NCBI RefSeq assembly: GCF_009469605.1
Contig: NZ_SSXU01000010.1
Span: 62,001-126,000 of the forward strand
From: Zoogloea sp. 1C4
GTDB taxonomy: Bacteria; Pseudomonadota; Gammaproteobacteria; Burkholderiales; Rhodocyclaceae
Length of the DNA stretch: 64,000 nt
Direction of reading: 5' to 3'
The notes beneath the pieces were generated by a model, which worked only from the letters and a program-made list of their open reading frames with translations, ran no database searches and was not told where the DNA came from. Position numbers and translations under genes: made by a program. Below are positions 6,791-14,786 of this stretch, piece by piece; positions within the stretch are counted from its first letter, which is position 1; every line of letters starts with the position of its first letter.

Positions 6791-8598
6791 TGCGCATCCT
6801 CCTCATGGGTCTTCAGGTGGGCGCCGGGGTCGTCCCGGGCGGTGAGCTGGCGGGCTTCGGCCAGTGCGGCGTCGAGATCGAAGGCCGGCTCGAAATCCAG
6901 CGACACCAGCCGCCGCTCGTAGGCCGGGCGGAACTTCTGCAGGGTGTCGATCACCGGATTCGGCGCCGCGCTGCCGAGGCCGCAGTGGCTGGCGTTCTTG
7001 AGCAGGCGGTCGAGCCACTCGATGTCGTTGAGATCGGCCCGGGCGCCGTGGCCGTCGGCCAGCTTGTCCATGAAGCCCTTGAGCAGCGAGGTGCCGACCC
7101 GGCACGGGGTGCAGAAGCCGCAGCTCTCGTGGGCGAAGAAATGGACGAAGGCGCGGGCCACGTCGAACAGGTCGCGGGTGCCGTCGAAGACCATGAAGGC
7201 GCCGGCGGTGGGCACGTCTTCGTAGGCGATGTGGCGGTGGAACTCGTAGTTGGCGAGGCAGATGCCCGCCGCGCCGCCCACCTGCACGGCCTGGGTGTCG
7301 CTGGCGCCGCAATCTTCGAGGATGCGGGTGATGGGCACGCCGAAGGGGTATTCGTAGATGCCCGGCGCGGCGCAGTCGCCTGAGATGGACAGCAGCTTGG
7401 TGCCGGTGGATTGGGCGGTGCCGGTGTCGGCGAAGGCTTCGCCGCCGTAAAGGGCGATGAGGCAGGTCTTGGCGTGGGTCTCGACGTTGTTCACCGCCGT
7501 CGGCCGGCCGAGGTAACCCTTGACCACCGGGAAGGGCGGGCGGATGCGCGGGGTGCCGCGCTTGCCCTCGAGGGATTCGATGAGCGCAGATTCCTCGCCG
7601 CACACGTAGGCGCCGGCGCCCAGGTGGATCTGGATGTCGAAGTCGAAGCCCGGCGTGCCGAGGATGGCGGTGCCGAGGAGCCCGGCCTCGCGCCGGCGGG
7701 CCAGCGCGGCTTCGAGCTGCGGGCGCAGGTAGCGGTACTCGCCGCGCAGGTACAGGAAGCCTTCGCTTGCGCCGATGGCCCAAGCGGCGAGGGTCATGCC
7801 CTCGAAGACCAAGTCGGCATAGCTGTTGAGGAGCACGCGATCCTTGAAGGTGCCGGGTTCGCCTTCGTCGGCGTTGCACACGATGACCTTGTCGGCGCCC
7901 GGCGCGTTGCGGGCGCTCTCCCACTTCACCGCGGTCGCAAACCCGGCGCCACCCCGACCGCGCAGGCGCGAGGCGCGCACCTCGTCGAGCCAGCCGTCGC
8001 GGCCGCGGGCGATGGCGGCGCGGAGGGCGTCGCCCGGCGGCATCTGGAGATCCAGCAGGGCGTCCTTGCGGCGGATGTTGTCGTCCACCCGGAAGTACTC
8101 CGCCGGCCACAGATCAAGCGGGCGCTGCTGGCGGATCAGTTCGGCGATCTCGTTGATGCGCCGGTGGCTCAGCTGCCCGATGGCGAGGCCATTGACGAGG
8201 ATCGCCGGCCCCTGGTCGCACAGGCCGGTGCAGGAGGTGGTGGCCACGCTCACCAGGCCGTCTTCCGACAGCTTGCCGGGCTCGACCCACAGCTTGCGGC
8301 ACAGGGCGTCCATCAGCCCGTCGTTGCCGAGCATGCGGTCGGTGATGTTGTCGGAGAACAGCACCCGGTAGCGACCGACGGGCCGGGTGTACAGGAAGCT
8401 GTAGAAGCCGGCGACACCTTCGACCCGGGCGCGGGGGATGCCGAGGGCGGCGGCGATGTGGGTGAGGGTCGGGGCCGGCAGCCAGCCGGCCAGATCCTGG
8501 GCGTCGATGAGGATCTGCAGCAGGCGGGTCGGGTTGTGCTGGTGTCGCTGCAGTACGCCGTCAAGGTCGACCGGCGCGGCGAGGGGAGTGGTGGGCAC
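6787..8598 (-). CDS. hoxF: NAD-reducing hydrogenase diaphorase flavoprotein subunit, with fused NuoE/HoxE-like domain
   Basis: This 603-residue subunit reduces NAD+ with electrons from hydrogen. Residues about 20-155 form a NuoE/HoxE-like thioredoxin-fold [2Fe-2S] domain with the cysteines in TTSCTGLCDQGP. The NuoF-like part follows, with the FMN/NAD-binding motifs GRGGAGFATAVKW and CNADEGEPGTFKDR, then CGEESALIESLEGKRG, and the [4Fe-4S] motif ESCGFCTPCRVG near residue 505. The 602-residue Ralstonia HoxF has the same fused layout, so no separate hoxE is expected. The start is GTG at 8598 behind AGGAGA. It is the first gene of the operon, and two candidate control elements lie 33-70 bp upstream. 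Confidence 0.96.
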   Translation of the reverse strand: MPTTPLAAPVDLDGVLQRHQHNPTRLLQILIDAQDLAGWLPAPTLTHIAAALGIPRARVEGVAGFYSFLYTRPVGRYRVLFSDNITDRMLGNDGLMDALCRKLWVEPGKLSEDGLVSVATTSCTGLCDQGPAILVNGLAIGQLSHRRINEIAELIRQQRPLDLWPAEYFRVDDNIRRKDALLDLQMPPGDALRAAIARGRDGWLDEVRASRLRGRGGAGFATAVKWESARNAPGADKVIVCNADEGEPGTFKDRVLLNSYADLVFEGMTLAAWAIGASEGFLYLRGEYRYLRPQLEAALARRREAGLLGTAILGTPGFDFDIQIHLGAGAYVCGEESALIESLEGKRGTPRIRPPFPVVKGYLGRPTAVNNVETHAKTCLIALYGGEAFADTGTAQSTGTKLLSISGDCAAPGIYEYPFGVPITRILEDCGASDTQAVQVGGAAGICLANYEFHRHIAYEDVPTAGAFMVFDGTRDLFDVARAFVHFFAHESCGFCTPCRVGTSLLKGFMDKLADGHGARADLNDIEWLDRLLKNASHCGLGSAAPNPVIDTLQKFRPAYERRLVSLDFEPAFDLDAALAEARQLTARDDPGAHLKTHEEDAQ

Positions 8599-8630
8599 GG
8601 ACGTCTCCTGCGGGAGTCACGTCACGAGTA

Positions 8631-8646
8631 TGCGCCCGGAAAGCCA
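8631..8646 (-). promoter_or_regulatory. Weak sigma54-like -24/-12 element upstream of hoxF
   Basis: On the minus strand TGGCTTTCCGGGCGCA has the invariant GG and GC of a sigma54 promoter at the correct 10-bp spacing, but several consensus positions are missing. The predicted transcript start would be near 8620, about 22 nt before the hoxF GTG. The hox operon of Cupriavidus necator is known to use sigma54, which is why this is noted. Confidence 0.3.
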
Positions 8647-8653
8647 CGCTGGT

Positions 8654-8667
8654 TTGAGCTAGATCAG
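8654..8667 (-). promoter_or_regulatory. Degenerate FNR/Anr-type box upstream of hoxF
   Basis: On the plus strand TTGAGCTAGATCAG matches TTGAT-N4-ATCAA at 8 of 10 fixed positions. Its centre lies about 41 bp before a transcript start that a CATACT -10 (8627-8632, minus strand) would set near 8620. This is the geometry of an FNR-activated class II promoter. It competes with the sigma54-like reading of the same region. Confidence 0.35.
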
Positions 8668-8681
8668 AAAATGCTGTTAGA

Positions 8682-9902
8682 TCAGGTGTTTACGCTGCGG
8701 CGCAGCAATTTGAGCTGGGGGAAGACGCGGGGGCTCGCCGCGGCCACCAGCAGGGTGACGAGGCCGCCGCCGACCACTGCCGCCACCGGCCCGGCGAGGG
8801 CCGCGAGGAGGCCGGATTCGAGGGCGCCCAGCTCGTTGGACGAGCTGATGAAGACGCGATTCACCGCGCCGACCCGGCCGCGCAGGGCATCCGGCGTGGC
8901 CTGCTGGATCACCGTCTGGCGGATCACCACGCTGATGCTGTCGAGCCCGCCCAGCAGCGCCAGCGCCACCAGCGACAGGGGGAAGGACGTGGAGAGCCCG
9001 AAGACGACGGTCATCAGCCCGAAGCCGCCCACTGCGCCGAGGAACAGCCGGGCGTCCAGCGCCACGCCGAAGCGGGCGATCAGCAGCCCGGCGGTGGCGG
9101 CGCCCACGGCGGGCGCGGTGCTGAGGATGCCCAGCCCGGCGGGGCCGACCTGCAGGATGTCCTTGGCGTAGATCGGCAGCAGGGCCACCGCGCCGCCAAA
9201 TAGCACGGCCACCAGATCGACGCTCATCACCGCCAGCAGCAGGCGGGTGCGCCAGACGTGGGTGAAGCCGGCCAGCACCTCGGCCAGCCGGCCGGCGCCA
9301 ACCGTGGCGGGCTGGCCCCGGGAGCGCTGCCGGATGGCAAGCGTGGCGCCGAGGGCGATGAGGGTGAGCGCGCAGTTGGCGGCGTGGATCGGCAGGGCCG
9401 AATGGAAGGCCGCGAGCACCATGCCGGCCACCGCCGGGGCGGCCATCGAGGCCACCTGATGCAGCGACGACGCCAGCGCGATGGCGGGCGCGAGCTGGCC
9501 CGGAGGGACCAGCGCGGGCATCAGCGCATCCCGCGCGGGGCGGTTGAGGATTTGGGCGCAGCCGGAGACGACGAGCGCGGCGTAGGTCCAGCCGACACTC
9601 AGGTGCAGCCCCGCAGCCAGCGCCAGCAGCAGGGTGGCGCTGGCAGTGAGGACGAGGCTGGCGACGATCACCCTGCGCCGCTCGAAGCGGTCGGCCACGT
9701 GCCCGGCGGGCAGGAAGAAGATCAGGATCGGCAGGAACTGGGCGACGCCGACGAGGCCCAGGGCCATCGGCGAGCCGGTCTGCTCATACACCGACCAGCC
9801 CACCGCCACGCCCTGCCCGAAATGGACAATGGCGCCGATGACGCTGATCAGCAGATAGAGCTTGAAATCCCGGGGCAGGCCCGGGCGTGGATGAGCGCTC
9901 AC
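8682..9902 (-). CDS. MFS transporter (EntS-like exporter family)
   Basis: This 406-residue protein has about twelve hydrophobic segments and starts with a short cytoplasmic tail and FKLYLLISVIGAIVHFGQG. The loop between helices 2 and 3 carries GHVADRFERRRV, the MFS signature region (D-R-x-x-R-R), and a related loop sits in the second half. The layout resembles the enterobactin-exporter-like MFS_3 group, but the substrate cannot be inferred. The start is GTG at 9902, only 6 bp after the stop of the PatB-type gene, so the two are probably co-transcribed. The following hoxF gene is on the same strand but has its own 83-bp upstream region. Confidence 0.88.
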   Translation of the reverse strand: MSAHPRPGLPRDFKLYLLISVIGAIVHFGQGVAVGWSVYEQTGSPMALGLVGVAQFLPILIFFLPAGHVADRFERRRVIVASLVLTASATLLLALAAGLHLSVGWTYAALVVSGCAQILNRPARDALMPALVPPGQLAPAIALASSLHQVASMAAPAVAGMVLAAFHSALPIHAANCALTLIALGATLAIRQRSRGQPATVGAGRLAEVLAGFTHVWRTRLLLAVMSVDLVAVLFGGAVALLPIYAKDILQVGPAGLGILSTAPAVGAATAGLLIARFGVALDARLFLGAVGGFGLMTVVFGLSTSFPLSLVALALLGGLDSISVVIRQTVIQQATPDALRGRVGAVNRVFISSSNELGALESGLLAALAGPVAAVVGGGLVTLLVAAASPRVFPQLKLLRRSVNT

Positions 9903-9908
9903 GGGGCG

Positions 9909-11060
9909 TCAGGCCACCGCGCGGGCGATGCGGGCGAGGCCTTCTTCAAGCCGATTCGGCGGGCAGCCGAAGTTGAGGCGCACGAAGCCCGGCAGGCCGA
10001 AATCCTTGCCGTCCGAGAGGCCGATGCCGTGGGCTTCGAAGTGGGCTGCGGCGTTGGCGATGCCGCGCGCCTGGAGGAAATCCCGGCAGTCGATCCACGC
10101 CAGGTAGGTGGCCTCGATGGGCGTGGTGGCGAGGCCGGGGAGGGCTTCGATCACCTCGACCACCCGCGCGGCGTTGACCCGCAGGGTGTCGATGAGGGCT
10201 TCGCGCCAGGGGCCGCAATCCCGGTAGGCGGCCTCGGTGGCGGTGAGGCCGAGCACATTCACGTGGGGCACGATGCCGGCCATCGCGCGCTTGTAGCGGG
10301 CGCGGAGCGCGGCGTCCGGGATGATCGCGAAGGCGCAGTAGAGGGCCGGGATGTTCCAGGTCTTGGAGGGCGCCATCAGGGTGATGGTGCGCCGGGCCAC
10401 GGATTCGTCCAGCGCGGCGATGGGAATGTGGGGCGTGGCCGGATCGAGCACCAGGCCGCAGTGGATCTCGTCGGAGCAGATGACCAGGTCGTGGCGTTCG
10501 GCAAGCTGGGCGATGCGGCCCAGTTCGTCCCGGTTGAACACCCGGCCGACCGGGTTGTGCGGGTTGCACAGCATGAAGAGGCGCACGCCGTCGGCCACGG
10601 CGGCTTCGGTGGCGGGCCAGTCCCATTCCCAGCGCGTGCCGTTCTGTACCAGCGGCGTGGTGACGAGGCGACGATCCGAATGAGCCGGAGCGTGGAGGAA
10701 GGGCGGATACACCGGCGTGGCGGTGAAGATGCCGTCGCCGGGCTGGCCGACGGCCCGCGCGGCAATGTTGAAGCCGGTGACGACACCCGGCAGCCACACC
10801 AGCCAGTCTGGCTCGATGCGCCAGCCGTGGTCGCGGGCGATGCCTTCGATCACCGCCTCAAGCACCGACGGCCACGGGTCGGCGTAGCCGAATACGCCAT
10901 GGTCGAGGCGGGCGCGCAGGGCGTCCAGGGCCGGCGGCGGGGCGGCGAAATCCATGTCGGCGACCCACATGGGGATCACGTCGCGGCCGGCGTAGCGGCG
11001 CCATTTGATGCTGTCGGAGCCGGCGCGGTCGGGGCCGGTGGAGAAGTCGAAGGGGCTCAC
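9909..11060 (-). CDS. PatB/MalY-type PLP-dependent C-S lyase (cystathionine beta-lyase-like)
   Basis: This 383-residue enzyme belongs to the fold-type I aminotransferases. The MalY/PatB group has cystathionine or cysteine-S-conjugate beta-lyase activity, releasing thiols, pyruvate and ammonia. Diagnostic motifs are PMWVADMDF near residue 30, NPHNPVGRVF, the PLP-binding aspartate in CSDEIHCGL, and the Schiff-base lysine in APSKTWNIPAL. The GTG at 11060 is the likely start. The gene lies between cysK upstream and an MFS exporter 6 bp downstream, which suggests a role in sulfur amino-acid metabolism with export of a product. The exact substrate is not visible. Confidence 0.88.
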   Translation of the reverse strand: MSPFDFSTGPDRAGSDSIKWRRYAGRDVIPMWVADMDFAAPPPALDALRARLDHGVFGYADPWPSVLEAVIEGIARDHGWRIEPDWLVWLPGVVTGFNIAARAVGQPGDGIFTATPVYPPFLHAPAHSDRRLVTTPLVQNGTRWEWDWPATEAAVADGVRLFMLCNPHNPVGRVFNRDELGRIAQLAERHDLVICSDEIHCGLVLDPATPHIPIAALDESVARRTITLMAPSKTWNIPALYCAFAIIPDAALRARYKRAMAGIVPHVNVLGLTATEAAYRDCGPWREALIDTLRVNAARVVEVIEALPGLATTPIEATYLAWIDCRDFLQARGIANAAAHFEAHGIGLSDGKDFGLPGFVRLNFGCPPNRLEEGLARIARAVA

Positions 11061-11094
11061 GCGGGGTTCTGCCGGAGGATGAAAGGAGGCCAGT

Positions 11095-11138
11095 GTAAAC
11101 GGCCCGCGGGGGCGGACGCGAACGTCGGCCCCCGCGGG
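11095..11138 (-). terminator. Probable terminator of cysK
   Basis: A perfect 11-bp GC stem (CCCGCGGGGGC at 11103-11113, its complement at 11128-11138) lies 16 bp after the cysK stop. The T-tract on the minus strand is weak (CCGTTTAC), so efficiency is uncertain. Confidence 0.6.
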
Positions 11139-11154
11139 TGGATGCGAGCGGCGC

Positions 11155-12087
11155 TCAGCCTTCCAGGTGCTGGAACAGCACGGTGGAGAGATAGCGCTCG
11201 CCGAAGGACGGGATGATGACCACGATCAGCTTGCCGGCGTTCTCGGGGCGCTCGGCCACCTGCAGCGCGGCCCACACGGCGGCGCCCGAGGAGATGCCGA
11301 CCAGCAGGCCTTCATCCTTGGCGAGGCGGCGGGCGGTGTCGAGGGCCGCGTCGTTGGGCACCTGCACCACTTCGTCGTAGACCGTGGTGTTGAGGATGCC
11401 CGGCACGAAGCCGGCGCCGATGCCCTGGATCGGGTGCGGGCCGCGCGCGCCGCCCGACAGCACCGGGCTGGCGGCGGGCTCGACGGCCACGACCTTGACG
11501 CCCGGCTTCTTCGCCTTGAGGGTTTCGCCGACACCGGTGACGGTGCCGCCCGTGCCCACGCCAGCCACGAAGATGTCCACCTGACCATCGGTGTCGGCCC
11601 AGATTTCCTCGGCGGTGGTGGCCCGGTGGATGGCCGGGTTGGCGGGGTTGTCGAACTGCTGCGGGATGAAGTAGCGGCTGTCAGCGGCGGCGAGCTCCTC
11701 GGCCTTCTTGATCGCGCCGGGCATGCCTTCAGGGCCCGGGGTGAGGATCAGGTCGGCCCCGTAGGCCTTGAGCAGCAGCTTGCGCTCGCGGCTCATGGTT
11801 TCGGGCATCACGAAGGCGCACTTGTAGCCGCGGGCGGCACAGACCATCGCCAGGCCGATGCCGGTGTTGCCGGAGGTGGGTTCGAGCACGATGGTGTCGG
11901 GCTTGATCTTGCCGGCGGCTTCGGCGGCGTCGAGCATCGCCACGGCGATGCGGTCCTTCACGCTGTGGGCCGGGTTGAAGAACTCCAGCTTGAGGGCGAC
12001 GGTGGCGCCGCTGGCGGGGGCCAGACGGTTCAGCTTGACCAGCGGGGTGTTGCCGACCAGCTCGGCGACGTTGTTGGCGATGCGCAT
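11155..12087 (-). CDS. cysK: Cysteine synthase A (O-acetylserine sulfhydrylase)
   Basis: This 310-residue PLP enzyme makes cysteine from O-acetylserine and sulfide. The start [17 protein letters not shown] is the family N-terminus. The PLP lysine is in NPAHSVKDR, the substrate loop is [12 protein letters not shown], and the phosphate-binding loop is [12 protein letters not shown]. The length is normal. The frame is open a few codons further upstream, but ATG 12087 has a GGAAGGA site and the conserved N-terminus. A perfect FNR-type palindrome lies 54 bp before the start and a hairpin terminator follows the stop, so cysK may be its own transcription unit. Confidence 0.97.
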   Translation of the reverse strand: MRIANNVAELVGNTPLVKLNRLAPASGATVALKLEFFNPAHSVKDRIAVAMLDAAEAAGKIKPDTIVLEPTSGNTGIGLAMVCAARGYKCAFVMPETMSRERKLLLKAYGADLILTPGPEGMPGAIKKAEELAAADSRYFIPQQFDNPANPAIHRATTAEEIWADTDGQVDIFVAGVGTGGTVTGVGETLKAKKPGVKVVAVEPAASPVLSGGARGPHPIQGIGAGFVPGILNTTVYDEVVQVPNDAALDTARRLAKDEGLLVGISSGAAVWAALQVAERPENAGKLIVVIIPSFGERYLSTVLFQHLEG

Positions 12088-12140
12088 TGTGGTTTTCCTT
12101 CCCGGTATGGCGTTCAATCACTAATTAATTCTAGTGTTAC

Positions 12141-12154
12141 TTGATCCGGATCAA
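12141..12154. promoter_or_regulatory. Perfect FNR/Anr-type box upstream of cysK
   Basis: TTGATCCGGATCAA is an exact match to TTGAT-N4-ATCAA and a perfect palindrome. On the minus strand a possible -10 TAGAAT lies at 12128-12133. The box would then cover the -35 region, which favours repression rather than class II activation, if that -10 is the real one. Confidence 0.65.
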
Positions 12155-12196
12155 TAGCTGAAATTGGAATAAGCAAAGCACGGGTTGCGGCGGCGA

Positions 12197-12682
12197 TCAA
12201 AGCCGGCGGATCTTTTCGAGCAGCGATGTGGTGGAGCGCTGGTGCTCGAAGGGGATGGAATGCACGCTGCCGCCCCGGGCGAGGGTTTCGGGCGCGCCGA
12301 CGATGCGATCGACCGGCCAGTCGCCGCCCTTGACCAGCACGTCGGGCTGACATTCGAGGATGCGGGCGATGGGCGTGTCCTCGTCGAACCAGGTGACCAG
12401 ATCGACGCAGCCCAGGGAGGCCATCACCGCCAGGCGGTCTTCGAGGGTGTTGATCGGGCGGTCATCGCCCTTGCCCTGGCGACGCACCGAGGCGTCGCTG
12501 TTCAGGGCCACCACCATCGCAGCGCCCAGCGCCCGGGCCTGGCCCAGGTAGGTGACGTGGCCCCGGTGCAGGATGTCGAAGCAGCCGTTGGTGAACACTA
12601 GCGGGCGCGGCAGGGTCGCGACGCGGGCGGCGAGCTGGTCGGGCGGGCAGATCTTGGATTCGAAGCTTGGTGCGGGATACAT
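12197..12682 (-). CDS. rfaE2: D-glycero-beta-D-manno-heptose 1-phosphate adenylyltransferase
   Basis: This 161-residue enzyme activates heptose-1-phosphate with ATP to ADP-heptose for the lipopolysaccharide inner core. It is the stand-alone adenylyltransferase half of what is a fused HldE in enterobacteria. The nucleotidyltransferase signature is FTNGCFDILHRGHVTYL near residue 30, with the HxGH motif as HRGH. The second conserved block is VKGGDWP, and the ending RSTTSLLEKI resembles the ISxT-like C-terminal motif. The ATG at 12682 gives the usual length, although the frame is open 16 codons further. It ends close to the cysK control region and has no obvious operon partner in LPS synthesis here. 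Confidence 0.94.
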   Translation of the reverse strand: MYPAPSFESKICPPDQLAARVATLPRPLVFTNGCFDILHRGHVTYLGQARALGAAMVVALNSDASVRRQGKGDDRPINTLEDRLAVMASLGCVDLVTWFDEDTPIARILECQPDVLVKGGDWPVDRIVGAPETLARGGSVHSIPFEHQRSTTSLLEKIRRL

Positions 12683-12703
12683 GGTCGGGCGTGGGAGGTC
12701 GGT

Positions 12704-12745
12704 AATGGGGAATGGGCAGGATTCTCCCACTTCCCACTCCCCATT
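12704..12745. repeat. Purine/pyrimidine-rich inverted repeat between rfaE2 and clsB
   Basis: AATGGGGAATGGG (12704-12716) faces CCCACTCCCCATT (12733-12745) with 12 of 13 pairs. The minus strand around it reads as short GGGGA(A/G)T-like direct repeats. It lies in the gap between the clsB stop and the rfaE2 start. Confidence 0.6.
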
Positions 12746-12761
12746 TCCTATTCCCCGCCGT

Positions 12762-13928
12762 TCAGTGCCGTCCGCCGTAGCCGGCGAGGCCGATCATCAG
12801 CCGCACCAGGCCGTAGGCCACCCAGTTGATGAGCCGCTGCAGACGCGGGCCGCGCTGCCAGTCGACGGCGGAGATCTCGCGGCTGCCGTCCTTCATCACC
12901 CGTCGGAGCCGATGGTGGAGATCGCCCGCAAAGGCGTCGTCGCGTACCACCACGTTGGCTTCCCGGGCCAGCAGCAGGCTGAAGGGATCGATGTTGGACG
13001 AGCCGACCGTGGCCCAGCGTTCGTCCACCACCGCCACCTTGGCGTGGAGGTGGCTCAGGTGGTATTCGAAGATGCGCACGCCGCCGGCGAGGAACTGCCC
13101 GTACAGCGCGCGGGTGGCCCGCTGCTGGAGCGGGTGGTCCGTCCAGCCCTGGGTGATGAGGGTGACGTTGACGCCGCGCCGGGCGGCGGCGAGCAAGGCC
13201 TGACGGAAGCGCCGGCCGGGCAGGAAGTAGGCGTTGGCGAGGATGATCTCCCGCCGGGCGGCGGCGATCGCCACCAGATAGGCGTCCTCGATGTCGTGAC
13301 GGTGGCGGATGTTGTCGCGGATCAGGAAGCCGGCTTCGACCCTGCCGCAAGGCAGCGGGCAGACCGGTGGGCTGTCGGCGATGCGCGCGCGGCGGCGGAA
13401 GGACGCCCACGCGACAATCTCCCATACGCGGGTGACGGTGCGGTGGATGGGCCCAAGGAGCGGCCCCTCGATGCGTACCGAGAAATCCTGGCGCGGGGTG
13501 ATGAGGCTCGGGTCGTCGTGGTTGTAGTCGCTGATGATGTTGATGCCGCCCACGAAGGCGATCCGCCCGTCGATGACCGCCAGCTTGCGGTGCAGCCGGC
13601 GCAGGCGATGGCGCTGGAGCGAAAAGGCGGCCATCTCCCGGCGGTAGATCAGCACGTTCACCCCGGCGGCGACCAGCTCGTCCATCAGCGTGGCGACGAA
13701 CTCGCGCCCGCCAAAGCCATCCACCAGCAGGCGCACGGCCACGCCCCGGGCGGCGGCCCGGCGCAGGGCGGCGGCGACCCGGTGGCCGGTCTCGTCGTCG
13801 GCGAAGATGTAGGTCTCGAGGAAGATCTCGTGCCCGGCGCCGTCGATGGCGGCTTCCAGGGCGGGGAAGAACTCGGCGCCGTTCTCCAGCAGCGTGAGGG
13901 CGTTGCCGGGTAGCCAGTCGACGTTCAT
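12762..13928 (-). CDS. clsB: Cardiolipin synthase B-type phospholipase D family protein
   Basis: This 388-residue protein has two HKD phosphodiesterase motifs, HRKLAVID in the first half and HAKVAVVD in the second, each followed by a Gly/Ser-rich segment (GGIN, GSSNID). There are no N-terminal membrane segments, which matches ClsB/YbhO rather than ClsA. It would join phosphatidylglycerol with another phospholipid to make cardiolipin. The ATG at 13928 overlaps the stop of the YbhP-like gene by 4 bp, and this pair (ybhP-clsB) is also seen in Escherichia coli, which supports the call. The much longer open frame upstream is only the other frame of the YbhP-like gene. Confidence 0.9.
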   Translation of the reverse strand: MNVDWLPGNALTLLENGAEFFPALEAAIDGAGHEIFLETYIFADDETGHRVAAALRRAAARGVAVRLLVDGFGGREFVATLMDELVAAGVNVLIYRREMAAFSLQRHRLRRLHRKLAVIDGRIAFVGGINIISDYNHDDPSLITPRQDFSVRIEGPLLGPIHRTVTRVWEIVAWASFRRRARIADSPPVCPLPCGRVEAGFLIRDNIRHRHDIEDAYLVAIAAARREIILANAYFLPGRRFRQALLAAARRGVNVTLITQGWTDHPLQQRATRALYGQFLAGGVRIFEYHLSHLHAKVAVVDERWATVGSSNIDPFSLLLAREANVVVRDDAFAGDLHHRLRRVMKDGSREISAVDWQRGPRLQRLINWVAYGLVRLMIGLAGYGGRH

Positions 13929-14674
13929 TGCGGCCGCAGCTGGGCGGTCAACGCCGCGTGATCCGAGATGCGGCTCCAGGGCTGGCCGTAGTGCACTTCG
14001 ACCTTGTCCACCGCAAAGCCGCGCACGTAGATGCGGTCGAGGCGCAGCACCGGCAGCGTGCTCGGAAAGCTGCGGGCCGGCCGGCCGCGGATCGACGCGA
14101 AGGCTTCGGTGACGCCGAGCTGGTCGGTGAGGCAGTCGTCGGCGTGGTTGCGCCAGTCGTTGAAATCGCCGGCGATGATGACAGGCGCACCGTTCGGGGC
14201 GAGTTCGTCGAGGCGCCTGACCAGCGCTGCCATCTGGCGCCGCCGGCTGCCGGCGGTGAGGCCCAGATGCACGCACACGCAGTGCACTGGGCTTGCCACG
14301 CCGTCCACCTGGATCTCGCAGTGGAGCAGGCCGCGGCTCTCGAAACGGTGGTCGGAGACATCCTGGTTGGCCTGGGAGAGGATCGGGTGGCGGCTCAGGA
14401 TGGCGTTGCCGTGGTGGCCGTGGTCGTAGATCGCGTTGCCGCCGTAGGCTGTTTGATGCCACATGTCGCGGGCGAGGAATTCGTGCTGCGGCAGGCCGGG
14501 CCAGTTGGCGTGCTGCTGGGCGTGGCGCAGGTGCATGCCCTGGACTTCCTGCAGGAAGACCACGTCGGCGCCCAGCAGGCGCAGCCGCTCACGCAGGTCG
14601 TGGATCGAGAGGCGCCGGTTGAACTGGGAAAAGCCCTTGTGGATGTTGTAGGTGCAGATGCGCAGGGTGCTCAT
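13925..14674 (-). CDS. Endonuclease/exonuclease/phosphatase family protein, YbhP-like
   Basis: This 249-residue protein has the DNase I-like fold. Visible motifs are CTYNIHKGF (metal-site Asn), FLQEVQG (catalytic Glu), HLGL, IAGDFNDW (Asp and Asn) and the final ISDHAAL (Asp-His pair). All catalytic positions are present. The substrate is unknown; the partner gene clsB overlaps by 4 bp, so a role in phospholipid or envelope phosphodiester metabolism is likely by context. The start ATG at 14674 follows GGGAGATTCG. Confidence 0.88.
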   Translation of the reverse strand: MSTLRICTYNIHKGFSQFNRRLSIHDLRERLRLLGADVVFLQEVQGMHLRHAQQHANWPGLPQHEFLARDMWHQTAYGGNAIYDHGHHGNAILSRHPILSQANQDVSDHRFESRGLLHCEIQVDGVASPVHCVCVHLGLTAGSRRRQMAALVRRLDELAPNGAPVIIAGDFNDWRNHADDCLTDQLGVTEAFASIRGRPARSFPSTLPVLRLDRIYVRGFAVDKVEVHYGQPWSRISDHAALTAQLRPQ

Positions 14675-14738
14675 CGAATCTCCCGTTTTTCTTCATTCTG
14701 CGCGTTCGGGGCGGCTTTGGCACGCCCGGCGTACCCGT

Positions 14739-14762
14739 GAAAACGGCGCCCGCAGGCGCCGT
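14739..14762 (-). terminator. Rho-independent terminator of nadA
   Basis: On the minus strand ACGGCGCC, loop TGCG and GGCGCCGT form an 8-bp GC stem followed by TTTC, 24 bp after the nadA stop. Confidence 0.85.
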
Positions 14763-14786
14763 CTTGAGGGCGGGGCAGGGCACGCG

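Noticed and set aside
13929-14462. N-terminal extension of ClsB
   Set aside because: This open stretch is another frame of the YbhP-like gene. The ATG at 13928 fits the family and overlaps the upstream stop by 4 bp.
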